This document shows, one piece after another, positions 11,432 to 22,849 of a DNA stretch of 64,000 nt. The DNA lies in NCBI GenBank assembly GCA_003008705.1, contig PDUO01000014.1, positions 408,696-472,695 of the forward strand. The letters run 5' to 3'. The notes under the pieces were generated by a model. The model was not told where the DNA came from. It was given only the letters and a program-made list of their open reading frames with translations, and made no database searches. Source of the DNA: Pezicula radicicola. Taxonomy: Eukaryota > Ascomycota > Leotiomycetes > Helotiales > Dermateaceae. Position 1 is the stretch's first letter; each line of letters opens with the position of its first letter. Both the position numbers and the translations under genes were made by a program.

Positions 11432-14400
11432 CTACGATCTACCCCCATTCGCATTTCCCTCCTCTACTGCCTTTAAGATCAAGTTCTTGGCTTTCTCAAC
11501 ACCGTCCTTGGTCCCCTGGATAGTAATAACCTCTCCGTGCGATGGGTCCTTTGGGACCTCAACCTTACAGCCTGTCACCTCTCGGATACTTGAAACCTTG
11601 GCCCCACGCGGTCCAATAACGTATCCCCATGTGCGAGGATCAGGTAGAATAAGGAAACCAGTTGTTGTCATCTTGAGTTCTTTCTGGATTGCCGAGTTCA
11701 GCAATGCCTTGGCAGTGGCCACATTCTCTGGAGATCCACGCAACACCCAAGGGATCTCGCCGTCAACGTCAGAGGCATCTGTGACAACATTCCAGGAATG
11801 TGTGTTTGAATCCTGTTCGTCAGTGATCAGTGGCATGGAGGTACCGGTATTGCGGGCCGCAGGTGCTTGTGGCTTTGGTGGGACCTTGGCGCCTGCGTGA
11901 TCAACTTTGACTTGGTGTTGGTTGCGTAGCGTGCGGAAGAAATAGCCATTGTCAGCAATGCCATGGTGAACCTTTCTGGGTACCATCACAGTCTCTCCCT
12001 CCTCCTCTTTTACCATATCTAGAATATGGGCCACCGCTTTTTCGACATCGGCTGGTTGACCAACGATCTTGATACCAGTCTGGTTGCTGCCTTGTCTTGG
12101 GATATCCAGAGCGACGTTGAATTTGGCCTCAAGGTCCTTCTTAGTCTCCCCTCCACGACCAATAAGCGACCGATGCTTGTCAGTTGGAATCTCGAGCGTC
12201 TCGGTAGTCTGGCTTTCCTTCTGATTGATGATGGCCTTAAATGCAGTAATGACCTGTTCTACAACAGCCTTCTTTCCTTCAACAGTGATGACATTGTTAT
12301 CCTTGTCAGCTTTGGGGAACTGAACAGTACGAGCTGGATCTCCACCGGCCTTGTTGACGATATCACGCATAATTGAACCTATCACATGTAAGTATTTCGG
12401 AGAGTTCACACGAACGTGGCAGCTTACCTCCAGGACCGATCAAGAATCTATGATACTTCTTGTCAACTTCCAACTCCCTCGTGATTGTATCATCAAAGAC
12501 AGATTTCTTTTCTTCCAGGAGTTTCTTTGCTTGATCTACTGCAGCTTTGGTACCCTTGATGGTGATGGGTACTTGACCAGAAGGGTCCTGGTTATCCTTG
12601 GAATTGGCCACTCGAATATCTGCCTTAGTCGCAAGTCGAAGTTCATCCATCGCCTTGCCCCCTTTGCCGACAAGGGAGGCGACCTGGCTTTGTTGGACAG
12701 TGACAGTGGCGGTGTAGGAGTTATCCTTGAGGTACTGGTAGACTGAGAGAATCTCGTCCCTTGCCTCATCAGCTCCCTTCTTCGGCCCTTTCACCATAAC
12801 CTCATCTGGTTGTTGATCACGTCGAGCGTTCTTACGCCCACCTGCCTCGCTTGCGGCATCGGCATTCGATTGGTCGTCTCTGATAGGACGAGCTGACTGG
12901 GGGAAGTGAATCTGGACCTTGTGGCGGTCTTGAAGTTTGTTGATAGTAGCGCCTTTGGCACCAATGATATCCCTATGGAATTGAGGATCAACCTTGAGGA
13001 TATGAGTGGTCTCGTCCGCCCACTGTCTACCGAGTGCCGAAATATGTGACTTGGCTGCTTCTGCCTTCGCTTTGGGACCTTTCAACTCAACCTTGCCATC
13101 ATTGACTTGAATATCAACATCAAACCTCTCCCGTAGGTTTGAGATATTGCTGCCTCCCTTGCCAATAAGCTGATTGGCATGCTTTTGGGGAAAGTCAAAA
13201 GACATCGTGAATCCACGTTCCTTTTCGTCTTCAATGGCTTGTTTGACGAATTCTTCAATCTTAGTACCGAGTGTATCAACAGCACTACGAGGGCCTTTGA
13301 GAGTAATTTCGGTGCCTCTTGGCCATACTCTGATGGGGATTTGGTCGGCAGGACGGGCCTGCTGTTCCTTCAGAATGAACTTTCGGAGTTTTTCATGGAA
13401 ACTATTTGTCTCATCAGTTTGACTTCTATACTGCATATGAAGGAGCACCTACATCATAGGAACATTGATCGACCGCTCTGAGAGTTCCTCTTGTGCATTA
13501 ATGATATCCAGGATGTGCTGGCGAGCGTCTTCCAACCCTCTCTTGAAAGCACGCACCTGCTCTTCTGTCGGTCGGGTTGATGGTACCTTATAGTCAGGCT
13601 CGGATCCCTCTGGACCCTCGAATACAAGAAGGATAGGGACATCGGCCGCAGTTGATTCTGGGATGACCACGTGCACACCATAATCTGCCTGGACCCTCGG
13701 TGTCACCTCCTTCCGGAGATGTGCATGGAAGAATGGGTCAACTGGAACCTGGGCAAATCGAGACGGGGGGTGGCAATTGACAATGCTAGTGATATCTTGT
13801 TGTGCTCGCATGGTGCTCTGTCTGTCACGGGAGTAGAGTTCCCATGAAGACCCAACACCTTGGGAAACTGGCGTGACAATGTGCGTGTTGTGAAGTTTCT
13901 CTAGCTGCTCAATTGCCTTTCTTGCGCGCAAATATCTCGTAACGTTGAAGGCATGTACCCCAGCACCTCCGGGAGCATTGCGATGTTGTTTGGAGATGTC
14001 AACATGCGTTGACTGCATCTCTGCAGCAAGCTGCATGGCTTGCTGGATGGCATTTTCTATCTGGTCTGCAGGGCCAACAACGGTGATATCATCGTTCTCC
14101 TCATCGCTTGGGAGAATTATCGCGCAACCTGTCTGGGAGTGAAATTGCTGGGCAGAAATACCTCTGTTGCCGACAATGAATTGATGTTCACCGTGGTTGA
14201 TATTAAACCGTTGAAGAGTCAATTGTTGCTTCAGCTTTTCCACTTCTTCTTCAATCTGTTCTCGTACTTTCTGAACAGCTAAACGATCACCTGCTAAAAT
14301 GATAGGGTTGTCATCCGCTGCAGGACGGAAGTCTGGTGCCCGTCCTTCTGATGGAACTTCTGGAGGAGCCTGCAAAGTCCATTTGTGGTAGCTTGGAACC

Positions 14401-15490
14401 CGAACTTGCACTCCATCCGTCTCCAGAGCATTTATGTTAGATTCCAAGAAGGGATAGAATTCTGCCGGAATGTTCTTAAGTTTTGTGTCAACGGTAGGAG
14501 CTCGCTCGTTGGCGATCTTGACCACTTCCTTTGCGGCATTGTCAACTACAAAAGCATCACCCTCAATTGTGACATTGACCATATCATCATCACCATTATC
14601 TTCTTGCTTGGGCATTTGTATGCGTGCACCGGTTCTTTCCTGCAGGCCCTTGATCGTCGCGCCTCCTCTGCCGATGATATGAGATCTAGCTTCTCTTGGA
14701 ATTGGAACTTGTTTCGTTATCTACATGACCAATCAGCTCTATCAATTAAAAGACTGCCCAATAAAGAAAGATATACCTTGGCTCCGACTGCTGAAACAAT
14801 GTCTCTTAATGCTTTCTGAGAAGAATCTCCTGGACCTGTGGAGGTGAATCTCATTTGGCCGTTTTCCATTTGCTTCATAGTGACATTCGCTTTTGACTTT
14901 CTATTTATGTCCTTCAGTAGTTCTGCCAATGGTTTTTTAAATTGGGTTTTGGGAAGCATTTGGCTCGGCAGCAACGAAAACTCTTTATTGTTTTGACCTG
15001 GAAGTGCGAGAGGTTTTTGGCTTATGGCTGGAGCAGATACACTGGAATTTGGAGTGGATGTGCCATTTGTTCCATTTGCCTTGCCATTTGGAGCTCCGGA
15101 GGTAGCGGTCGCAGAAATCTTGCTACCCCAGGAAGGAGCCACTTTTGGGGTTGCTTGAGGCTTTGGGCCTCCCAGTGCCGGGAAGTTGTCCATTGACTGT
15201 GTGTCCAAAGAAGCCTTTCCTTTGCCTGCCTCTTGCGCTTTCTGCTTGCCCGCAGCCTTCGCAGACATTGGGGCTACCCAACCAGGGGCAGATGCGTCAT
15301 TTCCATCTGCATTCTCGAGGACGCTCGAAGATTGCGGTTGCTCGCCATGCTTCAAATCCTCCTCGTCTGGAACCTCCTCGACAGTAGGATTGTGTGCCTC
15401 GTGCTGCATCATAAGTTTTTGGGCAGCAGTTAGCTCGCCGTTACCATTGGTCTCTGCATGACCATTCTGGCTAGCTTCTACAGAAGCCAT
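11432..15490 (-). CDS. scp160: SCP160/vigilin-type multi-KH RNA-binding protein, about 1300 aa
   Basis: Four exons: 14777-15490, 13453-14720, 12428-13401 and 11432-12378. The introns are 56, 51 and 49 nt, and all joins keep frame. Scp160/vigilin proteins bind mRNA on ER-associated polysomes and affect translation and genome stability (family knowledge). At least eight KH GxxG signatures are visible in order: IIGRGG, GNRG, LIGKGG, IIGAKG, LVGKGG, LIGPGG, LIGRGG and VIGPRG. The first 200 residues are low-complexity and rich in Ala, Gly, Asn and Ser, as usual for fungal members. The second intron (13402-13452) must be removed. Without it a TAG interrupts the protein just before FHEKLRKFILKEQ. 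The third join restores GPGG-SIMRDIV inside a KH loop. The length fits the family. The start was chosen at the first Met of the only extended frame, MASVEASQ. Confidence 0.93.
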
Positions 15491-18400
15491 GACAGAGGTT
15501 CGGAGGGAGCTGATGTATGCCTAATGGATGAATTGTCGCAACTTTCTGAAGTACTGCGCAGTGGTGGATGGAACTTGCTAGAACGAGACAGAAATTAGTT
15601 TGGGCAACTGGCCGAAGGATTGATTTCCGCAGAGGATAGACTCTATATCGAGTACTTACCTGCAGATTGCCGTCACAAAAGCCAATTGCAAGTGCGAATG
15701 GTGAATCGGATTGCGGATGGGAACCAAGTGACGTTCAGGCCACGCACACGATTAGGGAGAGGAAGTTAGGTGGCTGCTCTTAAGCTCGGGAAACTCTCAT
15801 TAAGGGCAATGAGCAGACCGAACAAAGAGATGCAGCGCGCGGAAGATAGTGATAGATAGAGGATATGCGCGAAGCCCAGAAATACTTGGACCGGAATGAC
15901 AGGTGGGAGGGTCTAGAGTTCTGTGGTGAAGCTCTTATTAAGTTCCCTCGCTACTCGCACCGTCGGCGCTGTCAAGTAAATTTCGCTCAACCAATCAGGT
16001 CTCTCCGCTCGTCGAACCACTAGTCCTAACCGAAGCGAAGAACATCAAAAAGACAGCAAAACTATTCAATCTGTTCCTACAACGACTATATGGCCCTAAA
16101 AATTTATTAGAAAGACAGAGAAATACTTGTAAGCAGGCATAGAGATATACTATCAAGTTTTGCTGAATTCGGAGGTCATTTTCGTTCTAAAAATAGATTA
16201 CGTCGTTCTCATTGGCTGAGCGAAATTCATAAAAATTAAAGTGGGAGGATGCCTCATGCCAAGTGATTGAAGGCGGGGAAGAGGAAGTCGGACCACATCA
16301 AAAGAAAACCTGGAATAAGTATGAATTTCTTCATCCATTGACCGAAGACAGCCATACTTCGTATTTGAAGCCGAAACGCACCTAGTAGAAATTCAAGATT
16401 TTGTTTTGGGGGATAGAAACTACATGAAATTATTGTACCTCTCATACAATGCTAGTAGTAATTGTACTCGTAAGGTATGTACAGTAGGCTGATTTAAAGT
16501 CGAGTCAGTAGCATAGAGGGGCTAAATATCGTTGTTAATTTGCCATGTACGTTATCTCTAGCCTTAAAAACCATTTCTCGTAAGGTAATGTACATCATAT
16601 TCACAAAGCACCGTACCATGGCACTGGGTTGCATTCGGAGGAGCTATCAACCTGCCGTATTAGCATTGATGATCCTAGACAACCGCCCCTCTCCGCGCCT
16701 CCGGTTGGTGACAATAAAGGCACTGTTGGTCTGTCGATGAATAGGAGTGTTTCGTCAATACAGTAGACATGCTACCTAAAAGGTTGGAAATTAACTCCGT
16801 GACCCACAATAAAAACTCCTACAGTTCTGTTGACTCCGTCACTGTTTACTTTCGTATTCCCCTCAGTGGCGTACTTTGATGTACCTGATACAGCAACCTT
16901 TCCTTGTTATTAGACTTTAATGTTTTCGGATACGAAGAAGGTTCAAAATCTACAAAGGTACAATACGGTACTAGTACCATACTTCCCCGTGCTACTGTAG
17001 CCTTGGGTTCCTGCCCTACACAGCCCTACTTATGTCATTCAGCTTGCAGTTGCTGTACTGTACTAGCGAGACTAGTATCGGAGTACTACCATAATAAGTG
17101 TTGCCGCTGAGCATTCGTGACGACGAAGTATCTCACTTCGAATCCGAGTAGTGGATAGCCAATGACCAAGGTTCTTGGTTGAACACAGCCTCCGCCAAAG
17201 TCGCAAGGGGATATCACGTTTTGCCACAAGAAGCTCGTGACGGGATGCAATAACAGGGACCGTTCAATGTCAGCAATTTCTTGCACAGGGAATGTCGTTG
17301 CACTTCCGGTAACACAAACGGACGGTTGCTACCGTCGCCGAACCTGTAATCGCGGGGAGCCTCTCAGAGGAGCTTCGGAGCTTGTCCCAAGCAATGCTCT
17401 TCTAAGCTCGCCAACCTATTAACAGAATAATGGCGCAGTGCCGGCACTTGCTGTCAGCCTGTCTCACTCGTTGTCGTCGTCGTCTGGGAAGTTGGGACCG
17501 CCCTTTTACATATGGCCCTCGGCAGTGAAGGAGGAGGCAACAGACAAGTTTAACCATTAATACTAACAGCATGCCCCCGACTCAGATATACTAGTACGCT
17601 ATGGGAGGTGGAGGCTAGAAGTTAAATGTGAGTACGTATGACATCAACCCGGAGACCAAGGCAACGAGGCGAGGTTATGGGCGTTGATAAACGTGTCAAT
17701 TAGGTGGTGCAAGATAATGAAAGGTAGATCTTGCTATGGTGGGCATGCTAAGTAGTGATGGTATGACTTTGCATCTGTTGATTTTCGTACTCTCCAACTG
17801 AGATAGGGAGAGACGCTGTTGGAAGCGATCGTGCATGTTGCACTGTACTTTGCCGGTCAGAAGTACCTACTGTACCATATTATTGCTACTGTACTGTCCC
17901 TTTCGAATGAGCCCATAATAATAATAACAACGAGATCATGAGAATATTATCCGCTGAGCTAACAATAGGTCCTCCGCTGTAGGTACCTCAAATCAGTCTC
18001 TGCAGTGCGCCGAAGACTGTCAGGGCTGGGGACATTTCCACCAACGACGAATGAATCCAGGCGAAGGGTTCAAAGTTCAAGGAGGACCACCAGGACGTCG
18101 AGGCTTTCGAGAAATGTCGTGCGAGGAAGGGGGCCCTGCGGTGACGATGGTGACCTTGTTGTTCTCATATGCAAGAGCAGATACATAATCATAACCCGGG
18201 CACTTGTAACATGTTGCTCTGCTATTGGAAGAGAGGCCAACGGAGGCCTTTAAGCCAACTACCTTACTGAGCATCCAAGCTCAAGACATCCATCACAGAC
18301 AATTGCTTTTTGTCCTCTCATCTTAATAAGATTTTTGTGCAGGCAGATTCTAATTCCTGGGCACACAGGGTGAACTTCTTTTCCTTTCTTTTGGCTCCTC

Positions 18401-18879
18401 GCTCGCACACTCTCTTCAGTAGTTGCCGCCCGCGCGTGGAGCTTCTTCCCTTGGGCTGGAATATTTGGCTGTCCCTCCCTACAGCATCCCTGCTCCCTCT
18501 TTGCTTGCTCCAACAACGAAGGCGCACTTCGACCATGAGAATCCACTCCTATGAATCAGATTCATTCACTCACCACCACAACCACGACACCAACTTCTTC
18601 TACTAGTCTTCTCACTACGACCCTACGACCCTACTCTCCTCACACCATCTCAGCATTTCTGCATTCTGCACTCTCACCTGCACTCTCCCATCCTCTGGGG
18701 CCAGAGCTTTCGATCCCCGTTGCACAGAAGCTTCCCGCCCCGCCAATCCTATTACAGGGTCGACGAGCCCCATGATTGGCCCATAATCAATTCTTGAAAC
18801 TCACCAGTCAAAACCACACCTCCCACTCGAGCCACTGCAAGCCGCATAATTCAAACGGAGGCACTCAGACCCCGACGTA
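15491..18879. other. Large intergenic region between two divergent genes
   Basis: About 3.4 kb with no supported gene. It separates SCP160 (minus) from the kinase (plus), so both promoters lie here. The part from about 18300 to 18879 is pyrimidine-rich (C/T runs, CACC and CTC repeats), typical of a long fungal 5' leader. Short TACTGTAC/GTACAGTA motifs recur between 16480 and 17900 (near 16478, 17055, 17840 and 17890). Confidence 0.5.
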
Positions 18880-21590
18880 ATGGACGAGATCAAAACAACC
18901 AGCAAAAGTAAAAGGTTGACAAAGAAGCCTCCTCCAGACCGTGTAGCCAATATCGCCGCAGCAAAGTCAGCCGATGGTCGACACGACGGCCACTCCATCC
19001 GCTCTCAGAGGTCTTCAGGGAGTCTGCAGCGCGCAACGACAACTCGAATAGCTCCTTCCAAATCGCAGAATCTCTACACCCATACCCGTAACTCTGCGTC
19101 TGAAAGCCGGACCGCGAATTCATATTCCTCTTCTTCGTCCTCTCTCGAACACTCGGCCGGCCCTTCGCCAAACCCTCCAGCAAACGAATATATGACGGCT
19201 CCTGACCAAGGTGGAGGCAATCGCTACTCAGGTTCGACGCGCCCGTTAAGCTTGAGTAACAAAAGCTCTCAAGATTTTGGCCCGCCTTTTAATGCCTCCG
19301 GCATTCTGAACCTTATCGACTCCACTAAAGCATCCGGCTATCAGAACTCTCTACGAAGGCCACCACCTCCTCCATTGTCGCATACCAGCCCAGATCCACG
19401 CGTAACAAGTCCACCTTTACGATCATCAGCGAGTTTTTCGGCGGGCGACAGGATGAGCGAGAAGTCAGCCCCTCGCGTGAGCGAGAACCAGCTCATTTCA
19501 CCAAAGAGATACTCAGATGAAACCAAGGAGCCCAAGAGCGGGATGCTGAGGAAGAAGTCTGGTTTCTCGGGCTTCATGAGCAGTATAGGTGTCGGGTCGC
19601 CGCGAAATGTCAAGATATCTGCACCGGAGAATCCAGTGCACGTCACTCACGTCGGTTATGACAATGAGACTGGGCAATTCACGGTACGATTGATTGACGA
19701 TCGCACATTGGATTTGGCAACTAACGTATTATATTTATAGGGCTTGCCGAAAGAATGGCAGAGGATGATCAATGATAGTGGCATTACCAAGAAGGAGCAA
19801 GAGCAGCATCCGCAAACGATTGTCGATATTGTTGGCTTTTATAAGGAAAATACAGATAAGGGCGGCGATGAAGTCTGGGATAAATTTGATCATGCCAAAG
19901 TACCAGAGATGCGGGTGGGAACATCTGCACAAGGTCCATCATCACCAATGCTCAATACTCCAAATTACCAGCCTATGAACCCCATGATGAGCCCACCGGC
20001 GAGTCCACGATTCCCCCGAAACGCAGAAGCGAGCTTTGAGAATCCCAGGTCACCACCACCCGTACCGCCAGGAGGAGGAAAGGACGCCAATGGACTCGTC
20101 CCAAGCCGTCCAGCTCCAAGACCTCCAGTTGCATTCAATGGCCCTACTCGGGCTGCACCACCTCCACCGCTAGCTGGTAAAGATTCCGGCATTGGAATGC
20201 CAAGACAGAGTGATGACCTGCCCGCCCTCGCCTATGTCCCCCCAACGCAATCGCCCATGCTCCCAGAGGAGCACCGTTCACGGTCGAATTCGCGCGCCAA
20301 TGGCACATCACCCTACGCGGCGCCGCAAGTAACTTCTCCTCAGCCGAACTACCAAGCGCAGCTATCTCAGCAGCAGCAGCAACAAGCAATGTACCAAGCG
20401 CAGGAGCAACAATTAGCACGAAGCCAGAGCGCTCGCCAGAAACCGCAGCAGCCAACACCGCCAACACCACAGAACCAATTCCCTCGTCCAGAACATAATG
20501 GTATACCACACCCAAGTCAGTCGGTAAGAGCTGCTCCCGGAGCTCGACCAAGACAGCGGCCACGGCAAAGCAATAGCTTTGACGTTGTAGCACGACTGAA
20601 CCAAATCTGTTCCCCTGGAGACCCTAGAGAAATATACAAGAACTTGAACAAGATAGGACAAGGTGCATCCGGAGGCGTCTTCACCGGCTACGAGCAGGGC
20701 ACGAACCGACTAGTGGCCATTAAACAGATGAATTTGGAGCAACAACCGAAGAAGGATCTTATCATCAACGAGATTCTTGTTATGAAGGACAGCTCGCATC
20801 CGAATATTGTGAATTTTATCGATAGTTTCCTAATTACTGGCGAGCTTTGGGTTATTATGGAGTACATGCAGGGCGGAAGTTTGACTGACGTCGTGACGTT
20901 TAATATTATGTCTGAGGGCCAAATAGCCGCGGTTTGCAGAGAGACACTAAAAGGTTTACAACATCTGCATTCAAAAGGTGTCATCCATCGAGACATCAAA
21001 TCTGATAACATCCTACTATCACAAGACGGAAACATCAAGCTAAGTAAGTCACCATCCCCCAATAATATCTAAGACCTCGTGCTAATCACTGCCTTAGCTG
21101 ATTTTGGGTTTTGTGCACAAATTAATGAAGCTCACAATAAGCGGACTACAATGGTCGGAACTCCATACTGGATGGCTCCAGAAGTTGTAACTCGGAAGGA
21201 GTATGGCCGGAAGGTCGACATCTGGTCACTCGGTATCATGGCCATTGAGATGATTGAAGGCGAGCCTCCTTATCTAACAGAGTCGCCTTTACGAGCTCTC
21301 TACTTGATTGCTACGAATGGTACCCCAGCTATTAAGGATAAAGATCAACTTAGTCAGGTCTTCCAAGACTTTCTATCTTTCGCCCTGAAGGTTGACCCGG
21401 AGAAAAGAGCTAGTGCACACGACTTATTACGAGTAAGTTTGTTTCCTCTTAAAATCTCCAGGAAATACTAATATACTTTTAACAGCACGATTTTATGAAA
21501 CAATGTACCGATCTCAGCCAACTTTCCCCTCTTGTGAAGTCAGCACGCGCAGCCAGAGCACAAGAGAAAGCCCAGAAAGGAGGATCATGA
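18880..21590 (+). CDS. p21-activated protein kinase, Cla4/PakB type, about 848 aa
   Basis: Four exons: 18880-19683, 19741-21043, 21098-21432 and 21486-21590. The introns of 57, 54 and 53 nt have CTAAC, CTAAT and CTAAT branch sites. A CRIB motif ([16 protein letters not shown]) straddles the first junction, followed by LPKEWQRM, at about residues 247-280. It would bind GTP-loaded Cdc42/Rac. A long Pro/Gln-rich linker leads to a Ser/Thr kinase domain from about residue 570. It has glycine loop GQGASGG, lysine in [15 protein letters not shown], catalytic [15 protein letters not shown], activation segment [13 protein letters not shown] and [17 protein letters not shown]. Cla4 kinases act in polarity, septation and hyphal growth. 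The N-terminal 240 residues are Ser-rich and show no clear PH domain, so it may be a PakB-like paralogue rather than true Cla4. A missed 5' exon is the alternative. The last exon encodes only 34 residues. Confidence 0.92.
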
Positions 21591-22849
21591 GAGTTTGCGC
21601 ATGAAGAAAATCACAATACGAGGGATATGACAATGCAAAAAAGCCTTACCAATCACCACTCTCAACATACTACATTCTGTCTTATCAGCGTTATGGGTAA
21701 ATGGAGGAATGCAACACCCCGCTGGTAGGAGGACTCGGTTCAGACAATCTGAATTGGTCCAATTTTGATCGTCCTTTGGGCTATGCTGCTAAGAAGGTTT
21801 GCTCTCGCCGAGAAAGGAAGGGAGCAAACAACGGCGAAAATATGAATGACCTTCTCGTACTCGGCATCTGTGCAGCTCATCAACAAGCAAGCAAAGCAAA
21901 GCATATGATCCGTTTTCTTTTGTGTTTTTTGATCTTTTCTTTTCGCAGGTTAAATACTTTTGTTTTCGAACGAAGTATGGAACATGTTGACGAATATGAG
22001 AAGATGAACTTCATTTGAATCACGTCTGGTGGAAATCTTATTTTGCGCCGGCTACTTGTGATTATAGGGAATGGACAGGATGGACGGTCGATTGATTGAA
22101 TGATATCATTTTGTTTTGTTTCTGTACAGGATGAGGACGAGAAGGCGGGATGAGATTTGGGCATGCGATGAAATGAGAAGGATGAAACAAATAAATGATG
22201 ACCGAATCGGTCAATTGCTCTTTCTTTCGATTTTAGAATTTGGGGGGTCCGAGAGGGATTATCTCTGGGGCCAACGGAGGGGACAGGCAGGTTGATATTG
22301 ATCAATCGGAACAGGCCTCTTTGGGAACTGTGCGTCTGTATCTGTGGGAATTTTGTGAATGTCACAAAGGCGATGGATAGGAAGGGAATTCACAAAGTTC
22401 ACGTCATTTATTTTGCTTTGTGCAGTGATTATTGTGATTGATGTGCTTAGTCTACTACATGGGCTCACAATATTATTGCCTGTGTTGGCTGCTAGCTTTT
22501 TACCTATTTACCTATGCCTATTATTTAAGAGTCCAGCCAAATTCTGACACTTCCGGCATTTATGGTGGGTCTAGGGCTAGATAGCACACTGGTGTTTTCA
22601 AAGGACTGCTTTCACTCTATTTGTAGATAAGTACTCAATCAACATGGGCAAACAGCGAAACAAAGATTTACTAGGTGATGCAATGCGAAGCAATATACTG
22701 TTCTACAACTTTTCACAATAAACCTACAGTCTTCGCTATCAACTCAAACTCCCAATAATGCATAAATCCCAGCCCCTGAGCACGTCTTTATTATTCACCA
22801 AGCACCAATGAAGCAAACACCAATATTTCGCCATCATGCACAACCTAAA
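21591..22849. other. Convergent 3' flanks
   Basis: This lies between the kinase (plus) and the DUG2-type gene (minus), whose 3' ends face each other. No gene is supported. Frames on both strands here are shadows of untranslated sequence. Confidence 0.5.

Noticed and set aside
13402..13452. Apparent in-frame TAG splitting the SCP160 protein (stop-codon readthrough?)
   Set aside because: A 51-nt intron with GTAGGT donor, CTGAT branch site and AAATAG acceptor removes the stop and restores SINVPMI-FHEKLRKFI, so no readthrough is needed.
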